Counted from the stretch's first letter, positions 24,142-33,124 are shown. The stretch: DNA of 64,000 bases from Mucilaginibacter oryzae (GCF_003148845.1 NZ_QGHA01000001.1:496001-560000); one strand, 5' to 3'. The notes: a model not told the origin generated them from the sequence alone. Numbers and translations: made by a program.

Positions 24142-24717
24142 TTATTTAGCTTTACCAAATTCGCCATTAGCTTTGATAGCCACTTCATCACTTAATATAG
24201 CAGCTCCGAATTTTGAACCAAAGTTAAAATCAGAACGTTTGATAGTGCCGGTTAACTGAAAACCTGCGTCATCAGCTTTGCTCATTGGGTTTTGGATAGT
24301 ACCACGGTACCATAAATCAAACGAAGCCGGTTTTGTAACACCGTGCAAGGTTAAGTTGCCGGTAAGTTTATAGTGTTTATCTGATGTTTTGGTGATACCG
24401 GTGCTGGTGAAAGTAATAGTTGGGTAAGCAGCAACATCAAAAAAATCAGGACCAGACAGGTGTTTATCGCGATTGTCGTTATCTGTAGATACAGAAGCAG
24501 CCTGGATGCTGATCTGGAATTTAGCATCGCTAAAATCCGGTTTTGAAGCGGTGATGGTTGCATCATAGTTTTTGAAAAGACCATCAACGTCAGATACCAA
24601 TAAGTGGGTTATGGTAAATTTAACATTTGAGTGTGCTTTGTCAATGGTCCAGGTAGTTTGTGCTGATGCCATTGTGTAAGTAAATACTGCTGCTAACAGG
24701 ATAAGAATCTTTTTCAT
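24142..24717 (-). CDS. YceI-family periplasmic protein
   Basis: The ATG at 24717 is chosen because MKKILILLAAVFTYTMASAQ is a clean signal peptide; the in-frame upstream start would run through the promoter region. The mature domain reads TTWTIDKAHSNVKFTITHLL, then ISIQAASVSTDNDNRDKHLS, FFDVAAYPTITFTST, LTGNLTLHGVTKPASFDLWY and the final FGAAILSDEVAIKANGEF. This is a lipocalin-like barrel that binds isoprenoid-type lipids. Length is normal. Confidence 0.93.
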   Translation of the reverse strand: MKKILILLAAVFTYTMASAQTTWTIDKAHSNVKFTITHLLVSDVDGLFKNYDATITASKPDFSDAKFQISIQAASVSTDNDNRDKHLSGPDFFDVAAYPTITFTSTGITKTSDKHYKLTGNLTLHGVTKPASFDLWYRGTIQNPMSKADDAGFQLTGTIKRSDFNFGSKFGAAILSDEVAIKANGEFGKAK

Positions 24718-24747
24718 TGTTTTAATTTTTGTTTTTGATTTATGCTT

Positions 24748-24777
24748 CAAAAGTAGATAAATGATTGAGAGTTCAAA
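24748..24777 (-). promoter_or_regulatory. Promoter of the YceI gene
   Basis: On the minus strand TTTG (24774-24777) and TACTTTTG (24748-24755) are 18 bases apart, close to the TTTG-N19-TAnnTTTG consensus. The element lies 30 bases upstream of the ATG. Confidence 0.55.
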
Positions 24778-24892
24778 AAAATAAATGTTTAAACACCTAC
24801 TTTATTAAAATCGGATGACAATATACTACTGATTTAGTGGGATTTTAAGTTAAATTTTAAAAAAATCACAGATCAGCAAGTTCATTCACTGC

Positions 24893-25006
24893 TCAGTTCA
24901 TGGTAAGATCCGGCTGGTATACCATAATTACAGCAAGCATCATTATTAAAACAAACGAGATGGTTAAAAGGATATCCACCAGCAACTTCTTGTTTTCGGG
25001 TTTCAT
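24893..25006 (-). CDS. Single-helix membrane microprotein, 37 aa
   Basis: An ATG at 25004-25006 opens a 37-codon frame: MKPENKKLLVDILLTISFVL, then IMMLAVIMVYQPDLTMN. A positively charged N-terminus followed by one strongly hydrophobic segment fits a small inner-membrane protein. It stands in otherwise empty DNA (24778-25193). No homologue is recalled. The amphipathic design is the main evidence, so the call is tentative. Confidence 0.42.
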   Translation of the reverse strand: MKPENKKLLVDILLTISFVLIMMLAVIMVYQPDLTMN

Positions 25007-25193
25007 ATTACTATTTTTTAAACAGTAAAAGCTGCAGGTAAGCTTATTAATCAGTTAGGTAAAAAACGACGTAGCAGGGCGCTTATTGTGCGTGAAAAAA
25101 AGTAATAAAAAATAATTTTAACAAAACCCTTAGCTAAAGCAATTGTTAAGCTTTTATAATTGAGTTTTTTAAAATTTAAAGTAATTATGTGAA

Positions 25194-25219
25194 ACGGCCC
25201 GGAATAAAATCCCGGCCGT
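25194..25219 (-). terminator. Terminator downstream of the alpha/beta hydrolase gene
   Basis: ACGGCCCGGA (25194-25203) pairs with TCCCGGCCGT (25210-25219) with one mismatch. A T-run follows on the plus side (25219-25225) and a short TTT on the minus side. It lies 30 bases beyond the stop of the hydrolase gene. Confidence 0.55.
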
Positions 25220-25248
25220 TTTTTTCTAAAGTAAATTGTTATTCGCGG

Positions 25249-26076
25249 CTACCTTTTATTAAAGCGGCCCGAGAAAAAATCGTCTACCTTTTTATTAAAC
25301 TCGTCTGCATGTTCAACAAGGGTACCGTGGCCCGAGTCGGGTAAGATCCATAAGTATGCATTTTTTATATGTTGGGCTATCTTTACAGTATGTTCAGTTA
25401 CAATCAGGTCATGATCGCCGGCAATGATAAGCGAAGGGCATTTGATTGCCTTTAAAGCCGATAATTTGATATGAGGTTCTTTATAATCGAGCAAAAAAAT
25501 CTTGCGGTCGTTTTTCTGCTTGTCCGTTAGCAATTTATCAGCTTTTTTATCATTATACTCTTTCTCCATATCCTTCCACAACGATGGTATCAGCGCGGTT
25601 GAATCGGGCCACAGATTTGCCCCGGTAGACGCCAGGCTGATCACTTTTTTGGGGTGGCGCATGGCCAGCACCAGGGCATTAATACCGCCATCGCTCCATC
25701 CCAATACATAAGCCGAATCGATATGCATCACGTCGAGCAGGGCTGCGAAATCATCGGCCATCATTTCAAAAGTAAGGGAATCGCGCGGATCGGCAGATTT
25801 TCCGTGGGCTCGGCTGTCAACAGCTATCACCTTATAGCTTTTTGCAAAGTATGGGATGTTTTTTTCGAATGAATTAATACTGCCACCGTTACCATGTATC
25901 ATGAGCAACGGCCTGCCCTTTCCGTACACTTCGGTATAAAGTTTTATTCCCCGCACGTCGTAGTATTTCCCCGCCGCAGCGTTATCGCCATAAACAATAC
26001 CTTTTTGCTGGCCGCAGGCCGTTATTGCCAGGCATACAAACGCCAACAGGAGAAATTTCTTCAAAATCATTGTCAT
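25249..26076 (-). CDS. Alpha/beta-hydrolase lipoprotein
   Basis: A 275-residue protein whose N-terminus is a lipoprotein signal (KFLLLAFVCLAITACG, lipobox Cys near residue 21). An ATG two codons later (26070) is equally usable. The hydrolase fold shows the oxyanion motif MIHGNGGSINSF, the nucleophile elbow VLGWSDGGINAL, the acid region IIAGDHDLIVTEHT and the catalytic His in LPDSGHGTLVEHAD. Family members are esterases, lipases or peptidases; the substrate is not readable. It should be anchored in the periplasm or outer membrane. Confidence 0.9.
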   Translation of the reverse strand: MTMILKKFLLLAFVCLAITACGQQKGIVYGDNAAAGKYYDVRGIKLYTEVYGKGRPLLMIHGNGGSINSFEKNIPYFAKSYKVIAVDSRAHGKSADPRDSLTFEMMADDFAALLDVMHIDSAYVLGWSDGGINALVLAMRHPKKVISLASTGANLWPDSTALIPSLWKDMEKEYNDKKADKLLTDKQKNDRKIFLLDYKEPHIKLSALKAIKCPSLIIAGDHDLIVTEHTVKIAQHIKNAYLWILPDSGHGTLVEHADEFNKKVDDFFSGRFNKR

Positions 26077-26170
26077 TTTTTAAATTTTATAAATATACAC
26101 AGATAAAGCAATGTTGGTAAGCCGCTTAAGCCTGCGCTTTATTTTCACGTCATGTAAATTAAACATGTAC

Positions 26171-26178
26171 TATATTTG
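26171..26178 (+). promoter_or_regulatory. Promoter -7 element upstream of the amidase gene
   Basis: TATATTTG matches TAnnTTTG, about 105 bases upstream of the start codon. The leader contains a small hairpin, CCTATAA-CGA-TTATAGG (about 26230-26247), that could influence translation. Confidence 0.45.
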
Positions 26179-26282
26179 CGCCCTTAAAGTAAAAACACTT
26201 TTTAAACTATACGCGTAAAACAATATCATACCTATAACGATTATAGGATGAACTGTTTATAAAACGCATACACATATTGTTC

Positions 26283-27101
26283 ATGTTTGCTATCCTGCCA
26301 AAAAGTTGTAAAATATTCTCCCGGTTTGTTTTTATAATGTACCTGTTTGCGGGCCGATATTGTTTTGGGCAGCAAAGCGAGCCTTTATCCAACCATTTTA
26401 AATTTAAAACGGTAATTATTGATGCCGGGCATGGTGGTAAAGATCCGGGATCGCACGGGGCTTACTCTAAAGAAAAAAACATATCGTTAAGCATAGCAAA
26501 AAAGCTGCGGGATGCTATTATTGACGAAATGAATGGTGTAAAAGTGGTGATGACACGCAGTACTGATGTTTTTGTGGAGCTACACAAACGCGCCGATATC
26601 GCCAATGATAACCATGGCAACCTGTTTATCTCCATCCATTGCAACTCATCACCACAGCGCAAAGGCTCATCGCGCGGAACGCTGCTGTTGGTATATGGTT
26701 TTCACCGGAGCCAGGAACAGCGCGAAGCGCTGCGCGAAAACGCTTCGATATTTATTGAAAAGGATTACAAACAAAAATATAACGGTTATGGCGACGACGC
26801 TGTGGTGAATACCATAGTACTTAACGCGTTTCAGCAAAAGTACCGCAAGCAAAGTATCCGCTTTGGCGACCTGGTTGATTACCAGTTTCGAAAAGCCAAC
26901 GGCAGGCACAGCCTGGGCGTAAAAGAGCAGGGCGTACTTGTACTTGCCCAAAGCGGGATGCCCGCGATTTTGGTAGAAACAGGTTTTATTAATAACCCTG
27001 CCGATGAAGAATACCTGAACTCCGCCAGCGGACAAAATGAGATTGTGCGCTCAATATTGAATGCGCTTAAGCAATATAAAAACAACCTGGAAGGTAACTG
27101 A
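26283..27101 (+). CDS. N-acetylmuramoyl-L-alanine amidase
   Basis: The ATG at 26283 is preferred to a TTG two codons earlier. A signal-like segment (FSRFVFIMYLFAG) leads into one Amidase_3 domain. Zinc-ligand motifs are IDAGHGGKDPG (His), a Glu in YSKEKNIS, and FISIHCNSSP (His); the catalytic Glu is in ILVETGFINNPADEEYL. The region LLVYGFHRSQEQREALREN is the regulatory-helix-like insert seen in Bacteroidota members. The enzyme cuts the amide between MurNAc and the stem peptide during cell separation or remodelling in the periplasm. Confidence 0.93.
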   Translation: MFAILPKSCKIFSRFVFIMYLFAGRYCFGQQSEPLSNHFKFKTVIIDAGHGGKDPGSHGAYSKEKNISLSIAKKLRDAIIDEMNGVKVVMTRSTDVFVELHKRADIANDNHGNLFISIHCNSSPQRKGSSRGTLLLVYGFHRSQEQREALRENASIFIEKDYKQKYNGYGDDAVVNTIVLNAFQQKYRKQSIRFGDLVDYQFRKANGRHSLGVKEQGVLVLAQSGMPAILVETGFINNPADEEYLNSASGQNEIVRSILNALKQYKNNLEGN

Positions 27102-27378
27102 TCAAGTAGATACCAAACGTTTATTCCATAATACAACTATAGCAACCGGAAAGCTACACGTTAGCTGTCCAACTTTCTGTATTCGTAAAACAGGTAAACT
27201 TTTTGAGGTTTTTTCAATAATTAAAAGTAATTGGCTTTTTACCAGGCCAATTTAAAAGCGCAGCCCCACCAATTCATTTTTTAATTAGATGCACGTATTT
27301 TTTTACAAACAAACCGGGTTGTAAACTGTAACTTTATGAGGTAAACCAATCATAATCAAACATCTTACCATCCTGACT

Positions 27379-28485
27379 ATGGCAACTGTACAAAAAACAT
27401 CCAGAAGAAACTTTATCCGTAGCGCCTCATTAGGTATTGGCGCGTTGGCACTGAGTCCGGCATTGGTGCAGCTATCAATGGCCCGGTCCGCTAAAAAGCT
27501 AGGGATAGCTTTAGTTGGCCTGGGCGGCTACGCGGGCGGACAACTGGCACCGGCCCTGCAGCAAACTCAAAACTGCTACCTGGCCGGTATTGTAACAGGA
27601 ACGCCATCAAAAGCGGATGATTGGGCTAAGAAATACAATATCCCGCAAAAAAACATTTACAGTTATGAAAACTTTCATGAGATAGCCAAAAATCCGGATA
27701 TCGATATCATATACATTGTGCTGCCTGTAAGTATGCATAAGGAATATACGATCAAGGCCGCGCAGGCAGGCAAACATGTAATTTGCGAGAAACCGATGGC
27801 TCTAAACGCCGGGGAATGCAGGGAGATGATAGCGGCCTGTAAAAAAGCAGGTAAATTATTATCTATAGGTTATCGTTTACATTTTGAACCCCATACCATC
27901 GAATTGATGCGGCTTGGGCAAAAACAGGTTTACGGGAAGGTGAAAAGTATCGATACAGGTAATGGCTTTACTTACCGGGGCGACCCTAATGCCTGGAGGT
28001 TAAAAAAAGCTCTTGCCGGCGGCGGCGGGTTGATGGATATGGGAATTTATTCCATCCAGGGCTCCCGGTATACCCTGGGCCAGGAACCTGTAGCAGTTAA
28101 GGCTACCCAGGAAAAAACCAAACCCGAGTTATTTAAAGATGTGGATGAAACCGTTTTTTGGGAATTGAAATTTCCGGGAGGGCAAAAAGTTAACGGCAAA
28201 TCAAGCTACAACCATGATTGGGGATACCTGAAGGCTGAAGCCGAAAAAGGAAATTTTGAATTGAGCCCCGCATTTGGTTATGGCGGGATTAACGGAAAAG
28301 TAAATGGTAACGCTATGCATTTTCCGCAAATAAACCAGCAAGCCGCGCAAATGGATGATTTTGCAATGTGTGTGTTACAAAATAAGCAAAGCCGTGTGCC
28401 CGGCGAGGAAGGACTGAAAGATATGATGGTAATTGACGCCATTTACCGCAGCCTCGACAGCGGTAACTGGGAGAAGATAAGCTGA
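27379..28485 (+). CDS. Gfo/Idh/MocA-family oxidoreductase
   Basis: A 368-residue protein with a Tat signal (TSRRNFIRSASLGIGALALS) so it is exported folded. The N-terminal Rossmann domain has LGIALVGLGGYAGGQLAPAL and the family motif HVICEKPMALNAGECREMI (EKP). A C-terminal domain contains GGGGLMDMGIYSIQGSRY (conserved Asp, Tyr). These enzymes oxidise or reduce sugars and related compounds with bound NAD(P). The GGG(L)MD.GIY pattern resembles glucose-fructose oxidoreductase-like members. The substrate is unknown. Confidence 0.93.
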   Translation: MATVQKTSRRNFIRSASLGIGALALSPALVQLSMARSAKKLGIALVGLGGYAGGQLAPALQQTQNCYLAGIVTGTPSKADDWAKKYNIPQKNIYSYENFHEIAKNPDIDIIYIVLPVSMHKEYTIKAAQAGKHVICEKPMALNAGECREMIAACKKAGKLLSIGYRLHFEPHTIELMRLGQKQVYGKVKSIDTGNGFTYRGDPNAWRLKKALAGGGGLMDMGIYSIQGSRYTLGQEPVAVKATQEKTKPELFKDVDETVFWELKFPGGQKVNGKSSYNHDWGYLKAEAEKGNFELSPAFGYGGINGKVNGNAMHFPQINQQAAQMDDFAMCVLQNKQSRVPGEEGLKDMMVIDAIYRSLDSGNWEKIS

Positions 28486-28597
28486 TTGACAAAGCGTTAC
28501 AGTACCGCTAAACCAGAAAAAATATCAGAACGACAATTTAAAGGTTTAGGAAATGAATAAGGGAGTTTTTAAAGCCCTGGTCGCGATAAGCCGGTAA

Positions 28598-29326
28598 TTA
28601 AAATTTAAATACAAGCTCGGCTCCGAGTGTAAAGGAATTCCAGCTTCCCGACAAATGATAGTCGCCCGAGTCGGACTTCTGGGTATAAAAATTGTATTTC
28701 GATTCGACATTTATGCCTAATTTAGGTGTTAGCGGGAACGAAATGCCCACTTTCGGCGCGTAGTGCAATGATGTTTTCCAACCGTCAAATATAATCAGGT
28801 TTCCATTGTCATAAACATAAGCCAAACCAAAATCAGTAAAATAGGCACCTAAGTCAACGCCGCCGTAAGCCCTGAAATTATCTGCTATATCAACATTATA
28901 TGCCGCTCCAAAACCAGCCGAAAATACAGGCATATTCGTGTAAATAATGGTCAAACCATCTTCGCTGTATGAATCTTCGTCGGGTTTAAAGTTTCTGTAT
29001 CCGGCGTTAACATTAAAGGTAAGCGGACCCAAAAACTTGTAAACACCTGCATTAACATTAATGGCAGGTTTAAAATATGAATTGAAATCGCCTTGCGGCA
29101 CATCTACCCCGGTACCTACGGCAACTCCCCAGCCATCGGTAAAGTTTGCGGCTCCATTTCCGCCGCCCCCGTAGGTTAATGCTTTGGATGACCTGCGCTG
29201 CGCCGTGGCTGTGTTAAAGCAATAAAAAGCAAGTACGATGAAAAAAAACTTACGATAAAAGCCCGACTTATTTAAAAAAGCAGATGTTTTACCGACACGG
29301 TTTGGATAACTATGTTTAGGACTCAT
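28598..29326 (-). CDS. Outer-membrane beta-barrel-like protein
   Basis: A 242-residue protein. A hydrophobic signal segment, KFFFIVLAFYCFNTATAQ, lies at residues 26-43, so the real start may be internal, but no better ATG is obvious. The mature part has regular aromatic beta strands (FNVNAGYRNF, GFGAAYNVDI, YGGVDLGAYF, VESKYNFYTQ) and ends FTLGAELVFKF, with a terminal Phe typical of outer-membrane barrels. Function is unknown. It appears monocistronic. Confidence 0.75.
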   Translation of the reverse strand: MSPKHSYPNRVGKTSAFLNKSGFYRKFFFIVLAFYCFNTATAQRRSSKALTYGGGGNGAANFTDGWGVAVGTGVDVPQGDFNSYFKPAINVNAGVYKFLGPLTFNVNAGYRNFKPDEDSYSEDGLTIIYTNMPVFSAGFGAAYNVDIADNFRAYGGVDLGAYFTDFGLAYVYDNGNLIIFDGWKTSLHYAPKVGISFPLTPKLGINVESKYNFYTQKSDSGDYHLSGSWNSFTLGAELVFKF

Positions 29327-29404
29327 TTACCAGTAAAATTATAAAAAAAACCGCATAATCCAATCTTTAAAAGTAAATTACGGTGTAAACAGCGCCTGCA
29401 AAAA

Positions 29405-29435
29405 ACCCGGCTATAACCTTTTTAGGGTGCCGGGT
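29405..29435 (-). terminator. Terminator of the 70-residue membrane protein gene
   Basis: ACCCGGC (29405-29411) pairs with GCCGGGT (29429-29435); on the minus strand the stem is followed by TTTTTTG. It lies 70 bases beyond the gene at 29504. Confidence 0.65.
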
Positions 29436-29503
29436 ACTGAACTTACTGCTGTATAGGTTTATAAAACGATGCTGTATATATTAAAGAGTAAAACAAAGTA
29501 CTT

Positions 29504-29716
29504 TTACAACCGGTTGCCTGCTGTGTTTCCAGCTTTCCTGATCACGGCAATTTTTAAGGTACATATCATGATGAAAAGGATTAAAGCAACCTCGATATAA
29601 ATATGTACCGGTGATATGCTACCGAATGAAGATGTGATAAAGGTTGCACAATCCGGCAAAAGCAATCCAAATAAGGGCAAACTGGCAAACATGCGTAGTA
29701 TCACTAACTTTTCCAT
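29504..29716 (-). CDS. Small membrane protein, 70 aa (MEKLxILRMF family)
   Basis: The product starts MEKLVILRMFASLPLFGLLL and has a second hydrophobic segment YIEVALILFIMICTLKIAVI and a short basic tail. It is clearly related to the gene at 32684: both have MEKL(I/V)ILRMF, PLFGL(I/L)LPD and a second helix beginning IE(V/L)(A/V)LI. The family is not recognised by name. Its hairpin topology puts both ends in the cytoplasm or periplasm together. Confidence 0.65.
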   Translation of the reverse strand: MEKLVILRMFASLPLFGLLLPDCATFITSSFGSISPVHIYIEVALILFIMICTLKIAVIRKAGNTAGNRL

Positions 29717-29809
29717 ATACTTAAGGTTTGGTATTTAAAATATTTAAATTATTTGATGCCGATAAATTAGATGATCATTGTAAAATACAAGCAGCGTCCG
29801 GTTGCGGAA

Positions 29810-30028
29810 CTATGAAAACTTGCAATACTCTTCAATATGCCGGCCTATTTCCTGTACGGGAATTAAATGATCGCCAAAACGGTGCTCAACTATTTCCCAA
29901 TAGCCCTTGCTTAGCCGGGTTATGGTATAAAACGAAGAATAATTGATAATACTGAAGGTAGCCTGGTTACTACCCGATGGGATAACTTTATAAGTTCGCT
30001 TATCAACGTTTAGTAAAAAAGGTTCCAT
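29810..30028 (-). CDS. Small uncharacterised soluble protein, 72 aa
   Basis: The product reads MEPFLLNVDKRTYKVIPSGS, then FSIINYSSFYTITRLSKGYW and EIVEHRFGDHLIPVQEIGRH. I recall this as a conserved short Bacteroidota family: a small beta-rich body with the motif EHRFGD..IP..EIG. Function unknown. It has no signal peptide. It lies just upstream, on the same strand, of the 70-residue membrane protein gene, separated by 93 bases. Confidence 0.7.
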   Translation of the reverse strand: MEPFLLNVDKRTYKVIPSGSNQATFSIINYSSFYTITRLSKGYWEIVEHRFGDHLIPVQEIGRHIEEYCKFS

Positions 30029-30124
30029 AGTGCTGTTTCTACAAAATTACCATGTAGCCTACATCCGTCCAAATAGAACCCGCCCCGTATTTTAACCTAC
30101 CAAACTGCGTACTTATACGCAGCT

Positions 30125-30406
30125 TTAAAAAGGCATGGCCCTAACCAGTTCAAGCACATTTTGCTGCACTGCGGGGTCGTTGCTGATAATCTGCTCCAGT
30201 TCTGCATCATTTGATACATAAACAATTATAAAGTTTTTATCCTGGTTCCAAAAGTTACCGCTCATTACTACTTTGCCGTTGCTTTTAAGATCATCGTAAT
30301 AATTGGCCCTTGCCGATAAACACTGATGCGCATTTACCGCGCTATTGGTTTGTTCAAAAAACAGCATCACATGATGCGGATTTTTATAAGCTGATGCCTG
30401 TACCAT
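30125..30406 (-). CDS. YciI-like protein
   Basis: A 93-residue single-domain protein. HHVMLFFEQTNSAVNAHQ, CLSARANYYDDLKSNGKVVM and SGNFWNQDKNFIIVYVSNDA, then QQNVLELVRAMPF, follow the ferredoxin-like YCII pattern, with an N-terminal strand, a helix bearing the conserved region, and a final strand-helix. Some YCII proteins are dehalogenase- or isomerase-like; most are uncharacterised. It is on the same strand as the TetR gene upstream and may be its target. Confidence 0.75.
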   Translation of the reverse strand: MVQASAYKNPHHVMLFFEQTNSAVNAHQCLSARANYYDDLKSNGKVVMSGNFWNQDKNFIIVYVSNDAELEQIISNDPAVQQNVLELVRAMPF

Positions 30407-30586
30407 TTTATTTATTGTTGTTTTTATAGCTATATGATGTTTTGATAAAAAGCGCTTGCTTTATGATGTCATCCCTTGCGTTAATACGCTACTCCTGCGT
30501 AAACGGCCTGTGCCCCAACCACCGCCAGCCCAAAGCCGGTAACTCAAAAAGCAGACATTCGTCCCGTTTACTTTACGGTTAAAGCA

Positions 30587-31177
30587 CTATGGTTTAAGCG
30601 CCTTGATCACCAATTGCAAGGCTTTTTCAAGCAGTTGATCATCCAGAACAAAACTGCTGTTAACATAACTGTTTCCCTCGGTGTGAAACTTTATTAACTG
30701 GTAAAGCGGGGCATACGCAACAGACCAGTAAACCTCAAAAGGCAACGGTACAAGTTGTTGTTTCTCTTCGGCATTACGCATAAATTGCCTAAGCACCGAT
30801 CCAAAATTAGCGGTCACCATCTGGCTCACTTTTTCATAAAAATTGGTGTACCGCATAATTTCGATAAATTCCATATCCAACGGATTTTCTAAAAAGTAAT
30901 GGAGCCGGTTATGCCACTGAACTTTAAGCCCTGCGGCAAAGTCCATATCCGGCGAAAAATTTCGCAGGCTAAAGGCCATCATCTTTTCGGCCACGCCAAT
31001 ACACAAATTGGTAATCAGGTCCTCTTTATCTTTATGATAAATGTAGATGGTAGCCGGAGACACACCTGCGGCTTTAGCCAGTTTATTAACGCCAAAGCCA
31101 TCAAGGCCTTCTTTCACAATCATTTCTATCGCCTTTTGGCGAATCAGGAGTTCCTTATGCTCGTCTCTTGGTCTCAT
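30587..31177 (-). CDS. TetR/AcrR-family regulator
   Basis: The ATG at 31177 starts MRPRDEHKELLIRQKAIEMI; a frame extension three codons upstream would run into the promoter. The N-terminal helix-turn-helix is clear: EGLDGFGVNKLAKAAGVSPA, TIYIYHKDKEDLI. The rest (about 140 residues) is the helical ligand-binding and dimerisation domain. A palindromic site overlaps its own promoter 14 bases upstream, so it probably represses itself. Confidence 0.92.
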   Translation of the reverse strand: MRPRDEHKELLIRQKAIEMIVKEGLDGFGVNKLAKAAGVSPATIYIYHKDKEDLITNLCIGVAEKMMAFSLRNFSPDMDFAAGLKVQWHNRLHYFLENPLDMEFIEIMRYTNFYEKVSQMVTANFGSVLRQFMRNAEEKQQLVPLPFEVYWSVAYAPLYQLIKFHTEGNSYVNSSFVLDDQLLEKALQLVIKALKP

Positions 31178-31185
31178 ATACACCA

Positions 31186-31210
31186 CAAATATAAGTGAGC
31201 GTTCGCTTAT
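31186..31210 (-). promoter_or_regulatory. TetR operator overlapping a -7 element
   Basis: ATAAGTGAGCGTTCGCTTAT (31191-31210) is an imperfect palindrome with half-site ATAAGyGArCG, typical of TetR/AcrR operators. On the minus strand TATATTTG (31186-31193) is a TAnnTTTG -7 element that overlaps it and lies only about nine bases before the start codon. Occupancy would block transcription. Confidence 0.7.
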
Positions 31211-31250
31211 TTAAAAATATATTTTTTACCAAATCCACTGTATAAAAAAA

Positions 31251-31970
31251 TCAGGCTATGAGTTTAGTATAGGTAACTATCAAAACTGAAATGACGACGA
31301 GGCCAATCACCCATAAACTACGCTTTACATTCGCGAACCCGCGATATTTCATGATATTGAAAAAGCAGTAAACAAAGGTTGTGAGGCTAATGGCTGCACA
31401 TACACCAACCGCTATTTTATTGTCAACAAAATAAACGCCCATTACCGGCAAGGCAATTAGCAGCGATAAAAGAAAGGTGTACCGTTCCCACCAGGCTGTT
31501 TTTACATCGGTTGTTATAGGCTTAATAGCCGCTAAAACTTCTTCCAGTTTATGGTAGTTTTCAATTTGAGCAGGAATGTGTATCTTTTTTAGCGGATCGT
31601 TGCTTATCCCCTTAATTACAAATTTTCCGTCTGTTTTCTTTTCAATTGCAGTAATTTCTGATAGCGGGATCAGGAGGTCGGTCCATTTTTGCTGTACCCG
31701 CGTAATGCTCTGCTCATCAATGCTTATACTATAGCTCTCATAAATAGCCTTTCTCTTTTTCATTCCTCTCCACACCATCCAGGCATATAAAAACAGTATA
31801 AAAATAAGATTCCCTATCCAAAATATAAGATCCTCGTGGTTTGCATCCTTCATGGTGTAAACAGAAATTACAGCGAGCAAAAAAGCCACTAAAGCTACCG
31901 AACGGATGAGCATTTTCTTTTGCAGCGCAGGATATTGAAGCGGATCAAGTTTAAATTTTAAAGGTTCCAT
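31251..31970 (-). CDS. Four-helix membrane protein with a PH-like middle domain
   Basis: The ATG at 31970 is chosen; one codon further upstream is a TTG. The protein is 239 residues with two hydrophobic segments near residues 25-65, a polar domain at about 70-165 (ISIDEQSITRVQQKWTDLLI, then PLSEITAIEKKTDGKFVIKG), and two or three helices at the C-terminus (FLLSLLIALPVMGVYFVD, SLWVIGLVVISVLIVTYTK). The middle part resembles bacterial PH domains. Function unknown. Confidence 0.75.
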   Translation of the reverse strand: MEPLKFKLDPLQYPALQKKMLIRSVALVAFLLAVISVYTMKDANHEDLIFWIGNLIFILFLYAWMVWRGMKKRKAIYESYSISIDEQSITRVQQKWTDLLIPLSEITAIEKKTDGKFVIKGISNDPLKKIHIPAQIENYHKLEEVLAAIKPITTDVKTAWWERYTFLLSLLIALPVMGVYFVDNKIAVGVCAAISLTTFVYCFFNIMKYRGFANVKRSLWVIGLVVISVLIVTYTKLIA

Positions 31971-32069
31971 CAATCATTTGTAAGGTATGGGCATTCAAAT
32001 AAACAAAATAAAGGAAATCTTTTTACCAGAAAGATAAGCTGCCGTCAATTTAACCTTATTTTTAAACAC

Positions 32070-32402
32070 ATGAATATCGTCAAATCATTAGTGATTTTTA
32101 TTATTGCCGGAATATGTGAAATAGGCGGCGGATACCTGATCTGGTTGTGGCTAAAATTGGATAAACCATTATGGTATGGTATAGCAGGCGGCTTGGTATT
32201 GGCGCTTTATGGCGTAGTAGCTACATGGCAAAGCGCCGACTTTGGCAGGGTTTACGCAGCCTACGGCGGTATCTTTATACTGATGGCCCTGCTTTGGTCC
32301 TGGAAGGTTGACAGCTTTAAACCTGATAAATACGATGTAATTGGTGCAATGATAGCCTTGTTTGGGGCTTGCATCATTATCTTTTTTCCGCGTAACAAAT
32401 AG
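32070..32402 (+). CDS. YnfA-family small membrane transporter-like protein
   Basis: A 110-residue protein with four predicted helices. The family pattern is clear: AGICEIGGGYLIWLWL, GGLVLALYGVVATWQSADFG, RVYAAYGGIFILMALLWSWK and YDVIGAMIALFGACIIIFFP. YnfA proteins (UPF0060) are relatives of small multidrug resistance transporters. The gene is monocistronic in a clean context. Confidence 0.93.
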   Translation: MNIVKSLVIFIIAGICEIGGGYLIWLWLKLDKPLWYGIAGGLVLALYGVVATWQSADFGRVYAAYGGIFILMALLWSWKVDSFKPDKYDVIGAMIALFGACIIIFFPRNK

Positions 32403-32683
32403 TCCGCATCAAAAGTGCAAGTTCCCTCCTATTGCAGTAAAGGCTAATCCGCTTGCCATTACCGCTATTTAACGAGCATATCCGGCGGTAATCTGTACAG
32501 CGCAAGCCATAACGCTTACGTTAAAAATACCAGTTAATCTATAGTTTAAACACATCAGGAGTACAATAGATAAATCCATTTAAATAACGGCTTACACTTA
32601 GCAGGAATAATTATTGATTTTTTTTCTTAAATTATAAAAAAATTATCCGTACCTTAGCAAAATCATACTAAATGTTAGTAATT

Positions 32684-32917
32684 ATGGAAAAATTAATAAT
32701 ATTAAGAATGTTTTTTTGCTTCCCGCTTTTTGGGTTGATCCTGCCAGACGCTGCGGGTGTTTTACTTTCAGGTAATGCTGGTCGCGTACCATCAAGCCAC
32801 TTAATTATCGAATTGGTTTTAATTGCTTGTATCTCGTTTTGCAGCGCTGTAATTTTTTATAACAGAAAACGCGGCGAAAATGAGACCGGTAATACCAACG
32901 AAGCTTCATTTTCATAA
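32684..32917 (+). CDS. Small membrane protein, 77 aa (MEKLxILRMF family)
   Basis: The ATG at 32684 aligns with the start of the related gene at 29504, so it is preferred over an upstream in-frame ATG at 32672. The product reads MEKLIILRMFFCFPLFGLIL, PDAAGV, then LIIELVLIACISFCSAVIFY and a polar tail KRGENETGNTNEASFS. Two hydrophobic segments. It has the same N-terminal block and topology as its paralogue 3 kb away. No named family is recognised. Confidence 0.68.
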   Translation: MEKLIILRMFFCFPLFGLILPDAAGVLLSGNAGRVPSSHLIIELVLIACISFCSAVIFYNRKRGENETGNTNEASFS

Positions 32918-33043
32918 ATCTTAACTCAAAGGCAAGCGTTTAGCTTAATTTGATATTATGGCTAAGCGCGCTTGCCATATTGTGGTTATAAAACCCCAAT
33001 TATCCCCACTTTTCAGCCACGGTGGTTAATTGGGCTTATTTTC

Positions 33044-33072
33044 TTTGCTTTTTAAACCCGGTACGTACTTTG
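33044..33072 (+). promoter_or_regulatory. Likely promoter of the TPR gene
   Basis: TTTG (33044-33047) and TACTTTG (33066-33072) lie 18 bases apart. The -7 element is one base short of TAnnTTTG. A ten-base inverted repeat, CCAATTATCC facing GGTTAATTGG, lies immediately upstream (about 32995-33034) and could be regulatory. Confidence 0.4.
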
Positions 33073-33124
33073 CTTTATCAATATTAGTCTTTTTACTGAT
33101 ATTTGGTAAACCGTTATTGGGCTC

